64,000 nt of DNA from Larus michahellis (taxonomy: Eukaryota; Chordata; Aves; Charadriiformes; Laridae), in the NCBI RefSeq assembly GCF_964199755.1, contig NC_133896.1:172237092-172301091 (forward strand). The letters run 5' to 3'. Below the pieces are notes generated by a model. It had not been told where the DNA came from, did no database searches, and was given only the letters and a program-made list of their open reading frames with translations. Position 1 is the first letter of the stretch. The number at the start of each line of letters is the position of its first letter. The position numbers were made by a program, and so were the translations under genes. Positions 12,901-23,820 of this stretch are shown here, one piece after another.

Positions 12901-13773
12901 TTTCACATTCAGAGAAGTCTTTTAATTGGGTGAACTTGTGAGCATAAACCCAGACATTACTTTGGACTGCTATAGAGCTCGGGAATCAATTCATTTTCAA
13001 TTTTCTAGTTCAGTTTCTGCACATAAAAATATATTACCCCATATCAAATAATGGTCCTAATTTAATTTAGGAACCCAAAACTGACAATGTGTTTTTTAAA
13101 ATTTTGTTTTCTCTCCAAGTTGGTTGTTCTGGATAGAATCAAGTAACGTTTTTTATGTATGATATACAAGTATACCGTTACATGATTTTTATGCAACCAC
13201 TATGTCAGCCTTTTTCTTCCTGTATAGTTTTGTCTTAGATACTTTGAGTTGCTAAATCAGAAAAATCTTTCTCAAAATACAACAGACATTCTCAAATACA
13301 ATTTTCTTTCCTTATTCTTCCTCTTAAAAGAAAAAAATAATCTTAAGAAAGTAGCATAAATTATCATCTTTTTGAAATATATGGCAAGCACTTACAGGAT
13401 GGAAGGACAGAAAATGTCACTTATTCTTTCTGGAACAACTTCACAAGATCCATAATCTTCCCGTCCCACAACAGGTTGTTGGTGTTGTGATCAGGCCAAT
13501 TATAGGCTTTATTTCTTTCATGATGAGGAAAATCTAAGTTTCCTGCAAGTTAGCAGAGTGTCTTAATGACAAAATAATTATTTGGAAAAAGTATAAGAGA
13601 GAGTGAGCGCTGCCATCACTATTACCTCCTCCTGTAGGTATTTTTAAAAAGAAAGCAGTGTCAACTTCAACTTTTTTGTACAGAGCTGAATCACGAATTG
13701 TGCACCAAGTGGAATGAACTCCTCAGGCAGAAGTGTATCTAGATTCTGGATATGCTGCATGCTTACCTGTTAT
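3926..13773. other. Long stretch without recognisable gene or interspersed repeat
   Basis: Nearly 10 kb of AT-rich sequence in which I recognise no gene and no CR1 or LTR. Open frames are short (60-96 codons), rich in F, L, I, K and N, and show no domain, so I treat them as chance. Small items inside are a C-rich quadruplex-forming run at 7237-7267, G-rich runs at about 9904-9933, and several homopolymer T or A tracts (for example 5640-5650 and 10160-10170). A weak old-repeat-like segment may lie near 5480-5620. Conserved noncoding elements could be present but cannot be recognised from one sequence. Confidence 0.6.
7237..7267 (-). other. Canonical G-quadruplex motif on the minus strand
   Basis: On the plus strand there are four C runs of 5, 5, 4 and 4 bases, separated by TA, seven A and AAAT. 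The minus strand therefore has four G runs of at least four with loops of 4, 7 and 2, which meets the usual G3+N1-7 rule. It lies in otherwise AT-rich DNA with no gene beside it. Folding and function are not shown. Confidence 0.7.
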
Positions 13774-14165
13774 ATAGAATCATAGAATAGGATCTGGGAC
13801 CTCTTCAGGGAGGTCTGGGACCTCTTCAGGCTCCCAAGACCATTGAAAAATAATGGAGAGAGGTCCCATGATGACTTCAGCCACCTCTTTCTGTAGCCTG
13901 GCATGAATCCCATTGGGTCCCATAGATTTATGCACATCCAGATGAAACAGCATGTCTTGAACAAGTTCAGGGTCAGATGGAAATTTATCATCCCCCCCAC
14001 TCATAGTCTTCCAACACAGGCCCCTTCCCGGGGCCTATCATCAGTGTTGAAGGCAGAGAAGGAGGCATTAAACATCTCTGCTTTGCCTGCATCCTTATTT
14101 GTGAGGTGAACAACCTCATCAAGCTACGGACCAATGATATCTCTGATTCTCCACATATATAAGGA
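13774..14165 (-). mobile_element. Internally deleted CR1 LINE, minus strand
   Basis: Read on the minus strand, the element opens near 14165 with linker sequence and a KAEMFNASFSAFNTDD-like stretch. It continues into the start of the reverse transcriptase: an LDVHKSMGPNGIHARLQKE stretch around 13900-13960, then PLSIIF. It then jumps almost directly to the CR1 terminal tail, ATTCTATG-type repeats at about 13774-13787. The rest of the reverse transcriptase and the 3' UTR, probably well over 1 kb, is missing. A 17-bp sequence is repeated at 13793-13809 and 13814-13830 beside the junction. There are two frames with stops, so it is dead. The 76- and 74-codon frames on this strand are the surviving ORF2 pieces. 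Confidence 0.88.
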
Positions 14166-17100
14166 TCTAACAACTCTTTTCTGTCAAGGCTGAACTGCTT
14201 CTGAACTGAAGCAAAACCTAAATGGCAAGCATCTGCGGAACTTTGGGAATGGAAATAAATTTCAGAGAAATTGAGATTGGAGTCAGGATTTTAGATTTGG
14301 TATTAGGAACCTAATTTGGGCGTAGGAAGGGAGGTTCGACCATATAAATATTTATCATATATTGGAAATTCAGAGCTCATGGATAACTTCTGATGGTTCA
14401 TAAGTAAATTTAGATACCCCATGGAACGTTTTGAACTGGGGTTGACAGAAACAGAAAACAAGACTGGATGAAGAATTGCTTCGTTCTGGTCATATCTGAA
14501 AGCTGCACCTTGCACTATTTATTTCTGAAGTTGTTTTTATGGACTGTATCCATTCACTGTAGAAAGATACTTTTTTCCCATAGTTCACAAAACAGTTGTT
14601 CAAACTATGCTTAAGATTTGCGCAAATGACAACTTGGAAATAAAAGGAAACAAAGCATTACTCAAACTCTTGTCTTGACATAACTTTCTCAAATATATCA
14701 ATCTTCCATGGTTTCTGAATGAACTTAATGTTAGCTGCGAGAGTTCTGGAACAACTTGTTTAGTTTTTGACACTTGGTGGGCAGAAAGGAAACATTTTCA
14801 AGATTATACGTCCACAAAGTAAGAGTGAATGGGGAAGTGCCATTTTATGGATTTCTCAAGGTAGGTTTCAAATCTGAAAAACAGGGTTTTCTAATTTGAG
14901 AGTTCTTATAACTCATATTTAAATTTAATTTAACACGAATAACTTTTGTTAATGAATGTAAAGAACAGACACTCAGTTTAAAGCTAGGCTACTTTCTATT
15001 AGGCTTTTTTGTTTTATTTTCATCTTTCAGATCAAGACAATTTGTTACATAAATTTAAAAAAAAATATATCATCAAATATCCTAGCATGTAATCAATACT
15101 TTTGATGAATTCATTTGATTATCATACATTTGTGGCATGTAACTAACTATACGACATATAATTTTGCAAGCAATGAAGATAGTCTTTTGAGACCAAGTAA
15201 CAATATATAGTAATCAGATTTAACTTTCTTCCGTTTTACAGGACTGCATTTATTCATAGCTTCATCAGTTCTTTAATATTTCTGATACATTTACCACTAT
15301 CTAAAAATTTCTCCTAGCAGTCAATTGTGCTTCTCTTCAAGCACAGATATAAATGAAGATTCTGTTATCTGTATAGCAGGTTTACAAGGCTATGTAGATG
15401 TTCCCTTTGTTATGAGCACCAGAGAGAACTTCATGGTCCTTGGGTCAGATTACATGTTCTTTCTCATGTCAGTATAGTACTTACATACAGTAACAAAACC
15501 AGATAGAATTATAGTTTTTAAAATAGAGTCTTAATGTTTCTTTTTCTTTCTGATACATTGGTGGGTAGTATGGAGGGTAAAGGACTGCAAACCTGAATGA
15601 TTCAGAGTTGTCGTCACAGGATGAAATAATACTATGTTAAGAACACCAGAGTAAGCTACAAACAGCCTTGGTGTTTATAAAGTTCAATGCCACACAACAA
15701 TACCTATATGGCAGAGTGACAGACTATTTATCCTTCTGACAGTGTTTGTTCTCAGTTAGCTCAGCTAACAGCATGAGGCCATATTTCAGTGTGGACATAC
15801 CAGAGTTCTGAGTTCTCTGGTTTCTCTGGTAAGAAAAAGTTTCTCTGATGAGTTCAGTAAAGCCTGGGGTCTGTAGAGTGACCTCCTAGAGGCTCCTCAG
15901 CTCCTAGGTGCTAGGGTGTGTGAGGAAAAAGCTGTTCAGACAAACTTAATTGTTCCAATCTCCAAAGAAAAAAGTGAATCAGATTAAAAGTGTATATTCT
16001 ACATACTGTTTCTGAGAGTGCAATAGTGGATAATGAACTAAGTCCCTTTGAAGAGTATCTGTCCTACTGGCTTATACTGCTTTTTTTTTTTTTTCCCCTT
16101 GTCATTTTGGGAAATTTGACAAGGCTAAAGGAGATAAATTCTCACAGGATTCTGTTTTTGGACTGATGACAAAAGCAACTGAAGAATGCAGGGCTTTACT
16201 ACAAAAGAAATGGACACTGTAGAAAAGGTTAATTCAATCTTAATTATGCTACATATATGAAAAAAAGCTAGTGCATCCCCTTTAGAGTTGGAACTCTAAA
16301 CATTTACCTACTGAATGTGAGTTATTGTTTTTTTAGATATTTACAAGTGCAACAAATCATACAGTTACTTTAAAATAGAATGCTCACAAATTATATAACT
16401 GTGCCAAACAATTTTTTGGTGTTTTTTTTTTTTAACTTTTGTGAATCAATGGCTTAAACAATGGAACAATACAGACAATTCAAAATATAATTTTGAAGCT
16501 CTTTAAAATGCTTAAGTCACATTCAACAAGCATACTCTGCAATTCAGACATAAATGGTGTTTATATCTTTTGTTATATTCATACTGTGATGTAGTCTAAA
16601 GGAATAGTTAGGACAATTCTAAAGAAGTACAATTCAGACTTGATATGGTTGAACAATTGTCATTTTTCTTTACAACTAGGTAATCTGCAATCCTATGTTT
16701 TGAAATTTGTGAGTGGGTGAAAGCATGTTTCTGAAATCCTCATTATAGAGTACATGTCTTCTCAGTCTTCATTAGATGTCTTAGCTTTAACTACCAGAGG
16801 ACAGCTACCATAGTACTATGGCTTAATGTTGAAGTATCTGTTTTTTTCAGAAGAATACCCTCTAATGGTTCAGGTTAGATTTATTAGACAATGACACTAA
16901 GACAGATAGACTTCAGTTAAGACACTGGCAAAAATTAATTCTGACTTATCCATATCTTGTTCTTGTCTTTCTTGTTCTCACAATTTTCCATAAATCTTTG
17001 TTTAAATAGATCCCAGTTACTCTTCTTAAGCTCTCTTCAGTGTTTCCATGTCAGCAGAGCTGGTGAACAACTGAAAAGATTATGAAAATTAGTAGAATGT

Positions 17101-19659
17101 GACTAATATTAGAAGAAGAAAGGTTTACAGAGTGGAGGGTAGTAAGTTTATGAGAGGAGTAGTACGTGAAGGCTGGAACACCACTGAACAAAGTGGAACC
17201 CAGTTCGTGGTAAATAATGCTTTTTTCCTCTTTTTATTCATGCAAATTTATTTTCTGCCATTTAAGGCAGAACAGAAAGCCTTTAAACATGTTATATAAA
17301 ACCAAATTATTTCATTACTTTAACGTGATGGGTTTTATGTAACGTAAAATAGCAGATAGTAAGGTATAGGACCAGAGACAAAGGACATTTCCAATTACTT
17401 ATCAAGAAGTGAAAAATGAACAAATCTGCGTATTTTTTATATCATAAACAACTACAAAGCAATTTCTAGACTGAATAGGATAGAATGCGATTAAAATTGC
17501 TTCTTAAGGGAACATATTAAGTGCCTGTTTTTCAGAATTAATTACCTGTAATTCATGGGCACAGATAACAGCTGTGCTGGCCTCTGTACACCAGTGCAGT
17601 TATATTTCCAACAGAATATTTTCATGTTATATGATTTATGTAAGAATTTAAGGTTAGTCAAAAGCATCAGAAATGCAATTTATGCATTACTACTCATAAG
17701 ACTCGCCAAAGCATTAAAACCAGCACATTTATTTTTGCAAATTTTGTTGTCATTATGTATCATACCTCTTCTAACATCATGTCCCTGGACTAACATTACT
17801 TTGTTATAAAGTAACTGAGAGGATAAAATCCATCTGTAGAAATTATTATAAAAGTAGCTATAATATATATATTTGTAAAAACATTTCTATATTTGAGTTT
17901 TATTCACAAAGAAAAGATAAAGAGTTCATTTAAACAATGTTTTCATCTCTTTAGTCCGTTTATATATTCTGACAAAGCAGCAAAGGATTCTCTTATGTAT
18001 AAATCTGAATCTTTTTATATTTGTTACAATTTTCCTATTATCACTATATGTAACAGGTTGAGTCTTTCACAGATCTTGCCAGAATGTAAAACATTCTGTC
18101 GTTGCACCTCAGATCATCTCGTTATTCTGGATACTCACTGTATACTATGTGATACAGCAAACTTAACAAACTAGTAGAAAATACTTACTGGTTTTTTTTT
18201 TCCTTTCTCAGGAATTGAAGTCTAGCCAAACTTTTTGACTATCGCTTATGCTCATTTCACTGAAATTGAAACTAACACATTCTTGAAATATTTCAAAAAA
18301 AGTCAAATTTTATATGCACAGGGTTTTATGAATGGTTTCCATAAATAATCAAAGTGGTGTGGCATTGTTGTTCTTGCAAATGCAATCTCCTCAAACTCTA
18401 CGATTTTTAATAAGCTATTGCTCTAGCATGCTATATTTAGTCTTAGTGTCTTCTGTGTTGCAAGCAGGAACTTATAGCACAGTTTTCTGCTAACACTGAA
18501 GAAGTGTAAAATGTTGAGTGCAAAATATTAAGCAACGTAATGTGTCTTTAACTTTTCTGACTATATGGAAAACCTTACTTATAAAGGTACTATATGACAT
18601 TCCTAATAAATAAATAAAACAGTCAGTGAAAACTAAGTTCAAAATATAAAAAAAAATAAAAATAATAAAATCAAAGAAAGACTCTTTAAGCCATTCTTTA
18701 TTAGAAAAATAATCAGCTATGATAAGTAGCAAACAAAAAACCCCAAACCTTTCCCTTATCTCTCACCGGCCTTCCTGCTGAAAACCTGTATAATCTTGTA
18801 AACAAGTAGATTCGTCTCATTCAGATTCAACCATCTATACTAGGGGTTCTTTACAAAATACAGTATATAGAAGTTATTTAAAAGCATATTGTTTTCTGCT
18901 AAAGTTGAATTAAACTTCTTTGTTGTTAGTTTGTGTTCAGTTCGTTGGAATTGAAACTACAATTCCCTGGGACATCTCCTAGGGAGAGAAATATGATATT
19001 CTTCACCCTTGCTCAGTGACCCACAGTCTTTAGTTGCTTGATTTATACTAAGAAATAAAGGGGAATATAAAGTCCAATTTTCAAAAGATTCTGCTTCAGT
19101 AACTGTATGCATGTGCTTATGTGTAAGTTCTGTGTGTTTTGAACAGATGTAAGCATAAACAAAAGCATAGATATTTTACTTATTAGAAACAACCCTGACA
19201 TACTTGATGCACAGCTCTTACCTATTCATCAACTTTAGACGGAGAATCTCCCTTAGTTCTCATCAAAATCCTTCAGCCTTTCCCTGTCAAGCTACTTCTT
19301 CCAGAACCTGCCATAGCCCTTCACTCAAAGCTTGTCAATGCTTTTCAAAATGTCTGTTCTAATATCAGTCTTAGAACAAAGGGAAATGTTTCTAAAAATA
19401 GCATATTTTCCCTTTTTTATCCAAGAACTGATTTATTTAAGGACCCTATATTGCCTTAATAATGGTCTATGAAATAGTTACCACTGTACCTTTTGAAAGA
19501 ATCATCTTGAAACACCAAAAGTTTTCCAGGCTTCAAGGGAATACGTAGATTTATTTTTATTTTTTTTAGATATTTATTTTAATGTGTCTTACTGGGAACT
19601 TTATAAGTAATGTCTTAGTGGAAAGTGATAGGGAAGCTTTCAAGCTATTATTTGAGAAG
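14166..19659. other. Unassigned AT-rich stretch
   Basis: No gene or recognisable element. Open frames reach at most about 93 codons (17893-18174, plus) and show no domain or exon-like boundaries. There are homopolymer T runs at about 16080-16094 and 16420-16434 and a short AT repeat near 17858-17872. Anything functional here would have to be found by cross-species alignment. Confidence 0.55.
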
Positions 19660-19830
19660 AGATTAGAAGCACTGGGCTTGGTTAGCCTGGTGACATAAAG
19701 GCATAAAAGGGATAACGTTGCTATCTATAAATTCAGCAAAGGCCACAGACTATGTAAAGTAAAGGGTAATATTGGTACAGGAACAAATGGCTATAATGAG
19801 TATGTTATGCCTGAAATTGTAGAATACCTA
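19660..19830 (+). mobile_element. Very old CR1/L3-like LINE fragment, plus strand
   Basis: The stretch reads like the C-terminal coding part of an ancient CR1-family element. It contains a run equivalent to 'LGLVSLE(K)RR' at about 19668-19700, then a 'VAIYKFI'-like part near 19718-19735, then sequence matching 'GTGTNGYK' near 19775-19795. Divergence is high, with indels. It is clearly older than the other CR1 copies in the window and has no visible tail or target duplication. L2/L3-type elements are the alternative name. Confidence 0.5.
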
Positions 19831-20193
19831 GTAATTCCATCCAGTCACTATGGGTGCTCAGCTTTTACAATGAGTAATGGAGGGGGAAAATAAGGATTAG
19901 CAAAGCAAAGTTTAAAATAAGTTTTGGTTGTTTTTTTTTTTTAAGGATTACTGAGTGATTCCTGCAATAAAAGAAGCTATTGTTATATCTATGTATTGCA
20001 TGGACAATAAATATGTTGCATGTATTGCAAGACATAAATAGATTGGAAATATATATTGACTATAGGTCTGTATAATTTTGATTATCTGGTCACATAGCTA
20101 CAATTATGAACCTGAATAAAGTCAACCAAGGGATTTGCTATGGAGTCAGCTGAAGGCCTAGGAATAACAGGTTGTGCTACCTCTACTGTATGG

Positions 20194-20220
20194 AAAGAAT
20201 TCCCTTTTTAGGAATTCTTT
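20194..20220. repeat. Perfect 10-bp inverted repeat, 7-base loop
   Basis: The arms are AAAGAATTCC (20194-20203) and GGAATTCTTT (20211-20220), exact reverse complements separated by seven bases. It could fold as a hairpin. There is no T run after it and no gene beside it, so it is not a terminator. No related copy was noticed elsewhere in the window. Confidence 0.8.
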
Positions 20221-21679
20221 AAGAAAAGGTGTTCAGCTTGCCTCTAGGTCAGCATGAACTTGCACAGTAATGCTGTGGCTAAAAGAATTAATCTAGTGTT
20301 CAGCTGGCTTCATCTGATAAAATGAATCCCACTCAAACTATAGGCCTGAGTGAGAGGAAAGCGTTGTTACTAGCAGAGTGTCTCAGATTACCTGAAGAAG
20401 ACTATGACTTCATACAAGGAAGTGGAATGGGAGAGAGACTAAGGCTGCCCAAAAGAAGTGACTTGACCTGGAAATAAATGCAGATTTATTAGGGAGAAAA
20501 GTAAGGAGTGTGCTAAGAAGATAATAAAAGTTATCTAGTCTATGACAGTGTAAACATAAAATGTTGGGAATAGTAAGAATGTTAAGACAACTCCAGGGAC
20601 ACAGTTTAGTGAAAAATAAAAATAAAAATAAAAAAAAAAAATAGCCTAAACCCACAGCTAATAATAATGAAACATCATGTAAAAACACTTGAGAAAATAA
20701 CTGGTTGAACAACACACAGTGTAATAGACTGTTACATTATTGGGAGAGTATATCCATGTCCAGAATCTGATTATTTTTTTCCTAAAATGTATAAATATCT
20801 AGAAGTTCCTAGCTATCTGTTTTCTGTGACCATTTTTCAAGATTCACACAAAATTCATATTGGCTCTTCATTCTGTTCTTTCAGCTCATACCATTGCTAC
20901 TGAAGGCTCAGTTCTAGGCGTCCTTGGGGTTAGGCTGGGTGCTCACTTCATGTAGTTATGGTTCTGACATGAATCCAAGCTAGTGAAAATGTAGATGGTA
21001 AAAATAAAATCTCAAGTATAAGAGCAGAGGCCTTAGATAGTAAAATGTAAATGTTACTTGTGTAAGACAGGCATCTCAAGAAGTGTGATTCAGATACCTT
21101 AACACAGGCATCTAGTTTCATTTTAGTGATAACCTTTAATATAACTTCCAGTTCAATGTGGATGCCTCAAATGTCTTGCGTGTCTGAGAAGCATGCACTC
21201 AACTGCTGAAGCAAGCTAACACTAGTTTGGTACAGAATCCAAATGAGGTGAAGGCCTGAGCCGTAGCTGGGCCAAGAATTCTTCTAGTTCCAATCTGTTC
21301 TCTGAAAACTCAAAAAGGATCAGAGTGACACAGTGAGCATTGATGCATATGAGCTTGGATCACTGATCTTGTGATTAATATGTGAATAGCAGGTTGCTTT
21401 TTCAAGACTCATTTATCAAGTAACAATGAAAGGTGTGGGTGCAAGGAGTCTCATGCATACCTTTCCCATCTCATGTAATTTGACTACAAGACGACAACTT
21501 TAGTCCATACATATGACAGCCTAAGTGAGCTTTCTTTGAGCTCTCCCTGCTACACAGCATGTCTGCAAGGTGATAATCTCCCCTTGAGCTGGGACACCTC
21601 TCAAGGTTGCTCCTTGAGGCAGGAAGAGACCTTTTACCAACGGTAGATCTTAGGTTAGCGACTGATATCACGCATAACC

Positions 21680-21781
21680 TTGTAGTATGGTAACTTTGAC
21701 TTGTGCCTTGGTAACTTTGATTTTGTCTTTGTAACTTTGATTTTGACTTGGTCATTTTGATTTGTGCCCCAGTACTTTTAA
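21680..21781. repeat. Tandem repeat, five units of 20-21 bp
   Basis: Five consecutive imperfect units start at 21680, 21701, 21722, 21742 and 21762. The shared core is approximately GGTAACTTTGATTT, with variable GTGCCTT or GACTT spacers. On the minus strand the units are translated as about 7-residue repeats rich in Q, S and K inside the 21471-21806 frame. The repeat could be a minisatellite, or the U3/U5 part of an LTR type that I do not recognise. Confidence 0.75.
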
Positions 21782-22603
21782 GTCCATGTTCAAATGATTG
21801 TGCCATTCAGTAATAGAATGAAGCTTGCCTTCGAACTTTCTTAAGTTGCACTTTTACGACAGCATATTAAAACCACTTTTATTAATACCTTTCATGGTGA
21901 TTCACCTATTCTTGACAATGTCTTTTTCTTGAATGACCACCTGGAAGCTAGGTTGGAATACATTAAGATGCTTAAAAGGCGATAGTATGTTTAGGCAATC
22001 AAAGCTGAGCAAAACTCAAAAAAAACTCTCGATATATCTTTCATTTAGCTGAATCATGTGTGTAATACCTGATGCAGCTGCCTACACATACATCAACAAA
22101 ATGCCATTTGCAGTGCTGTAAGGGGAAAAAAAGGTAAATTGCACTTGTTTTTAAAAAGGGTAGAAAGGAGGACCCTGGGAACTACCAACCTGTCAGCATC
22201 ACCTCTGTGCCTGCGAAGATCATGGAACAGATCCTCCTAGAAGCTATGCTAAGGCATATGGAGGACAGGGAGGTGTTTCAAGACAGCCAGCATGGCTTAA
22301 CCAGTGGCAAGTCCTGCCTGACCAATCTAGTGGCCTTCTATGATGGAGTAACTACATAAGTGAACAAGGGAAGAGCTACAGATGCCACCTGTCTGGATTC
22401 TGTAAGGCCTTTGACACGTTTCCCCACAACATTCTTCTCTCTAAATTGGAGAGGTACAGATTTGATGGATGAACTGTTTGCTGGATGAGGAATTGGTTGG
22501 ATGGTCACATCCAGAGCGTAGTGGTCAACAGCTCAATGTCCAGAGACTGGTCACAAGTGGTGTCCCTCAGGGGTCCGTACTGGGACCAGTACTGTTCAAT
22601 ATC

Positions 22604-22873
22604 ATAGAATCATAGAGTCACAGAATCTTAGCATCTGTTGGGTTGGAAGGGACCTTTAAAGATCATCTAGTCCAACTACCCTGCAGTAAGCAGGGACATC
22701 TTCAACTAGATCAGGCAGCTCAGAGCTTCATCAAGCCTGGCCTTGAATGTCTCCAGGGATGGGGCCTCCACCATCTCTCTGGGCAACTTGTTCCAATGTT
22801 TCACCACCCTCATTGTAAAGACTTCATCCTAATTCCTAATCTAAACCTTACCTGTTCTAGTTTAAACCATTGG
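22604..22873 (-). mobile_element. CR1 3' end inserted in another CR1, minus strand
   Basis: This is a 270-bp minus-strand CR1 3' end. Its tail (ATTCTATG-type repeats on the minus strand) lies at 22604-22625, followed by the typical 3' UTR with GGTTGGAAGGGACCTTT on the plus strand at 22640-22656. It is truncated 5' at about 22873. A 7-bp direct repeat, caatatc, flanks it at 22597-22603 and 22874-22880. The host CR1 reads straight across the site (the NI codons, then FINDVDSG), so the insertion point is exact. The subfamily differs from its host. Confidence 0.92.
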
Positions 22874-23130
22874 CAATATCTTCATCAATGATGTAGACAG
22901 TGGGATTGGGTGCTCCCTCAGCAAATTTGCAGATGACACCAAGCTGAGTGGTGCAGTTGAGACACATGAGGGATGTGATGCCATCCAGAGGGAGCTGGAA
23001 AAGCTCAAGAAGTGGACCCTGTGTGAACTTCATGAGGTTCAACAAGGTCAAGTGCAAGGTCCTGCACCTTGGTTAGGGCAACACTCAGTGTCAATACCGA
23101 CTGGGGGATGAAGGGATTGAGAACAGTCCT

Positions 23131-23731
23131 GTGGAGAAGGACTTGGGGGTACTGGTTGATGAAAAGCTGGACATGAGATGGAAATGTGCTCTCACAGCCC
23201 ATAAAGCCAACCATATCCTGGGCGGCATCAAAAGAAGCATGGCCAGCAGGTCAAGGGAGGTGATTCTGCCCCTCTACTCTGCTCTCATGAGACCCCTGCT
23301 TGGAGTATTGCATCCAGCTCTGGAGCCCTCAGCACAGGAAAAACGTGGATCTCTTGGAGTGGGTCCAGGGGAGGACCACAAAAATTACCAGAGAGATGGA
23401 ACACCTCTCCTGTGAAGAAAAGCTGAGACAGTTGAGATTGTTCAGCCTGGAGAAGAGAAGGCTCCAGGGAGACCTGATTGCAGCCTTTCAATACTTAAAG
23501 GGGGCTTATAAGAAATATGGAGAGAGACTTTATAGCAGGGCATGTTGCGATAGGCCAAGGGGTAATGGTTTTAATCTAAAAGAGGTTAGATTTAGATTGG
23601 TTATAGGGGAGATATTTTTTACAATGAGGGTGGTGACACACTGGAACAGGTTGCCCAGAGAGGTGGTAGATGCCCCATCCCTGGAAAGATTTAAGGTCAG
23701 GTTGGATGGGGGTCCGAGCAACCGGATCTAG
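23131..23731 (+). pseudogene. CR1 ORF2 C-terminal remnant (two overlapping frames)
   Basis: One frame (23131-23415) begins with the EKDLGVLVDEKL motif and loses the CR1 reading at about 23290-23310. A second frame (TTG-opened at 23300, 143 codons) continues it with [30 protein letters not shown] and HWNRLPREVV. This is the usual C-terminal region of CR1 ORF2 after the reverse transcriptase. The frameshift and upstream stops make it non-functional. It is part of the CR1 copy at 22148-23820. Confidence 0.85.
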
Positions 23732-23820
23732 CTGAAGATGTCCCTGCTTATTTCAGAGGTGGGTTGGACTAGCTGACATTTAAATGTCCCTTTTAACCCA
23801 AACTATTGTACGATTCTAAG

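Larger units (their letters stand above)
19831..22147. other. Unassigned stretch with a stem-loop and a short tandem repeat
   Basis: No gene is recognised. The stretch holds a perfect 10-bp inverted repeat (20194-20220), an A-rich tract near 20617-20643, and the 20-21-bp tandem repeat at 21680-21781. A 111-codon minus-strand open frame (21471-21806) is kept open partly by that tandem repeat. It has no domain, and I do not call it a gene. Confidence 0.5.
22148..23820 (+). mobile_element. CR1 LINE, plus strand, 5'-truncated, reverse transcriptase to tail
   Basis: The copy begins within ORF2 at an [16 protein letters not shown] stretch (about 22148-22185) and runs through reverse transcriptase motifs. 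These include [11 protein letters not shown] (about 22320-22350), KAFDT-like residues near 22405, SGVPQGSVLGPVLFNI (22556-22603), then FINDVDSG (22881 on) and the catalytic FADD box at 22926-22937. The C-terminal part follows (EKDLGVLVDEKLDM at about 23134-23175, then EYCIQLWSP at 23303), with frameshifts between pieces. The 3' UTR ends near 23815 in a degraded ATTCTATG-like tail. A minus-strand CR1 (22604-22873) interrupts it. From 23206 to 23687 it is almost identical to the copy at 36918-37399. It is dead as an element. Confidence 0.93.
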
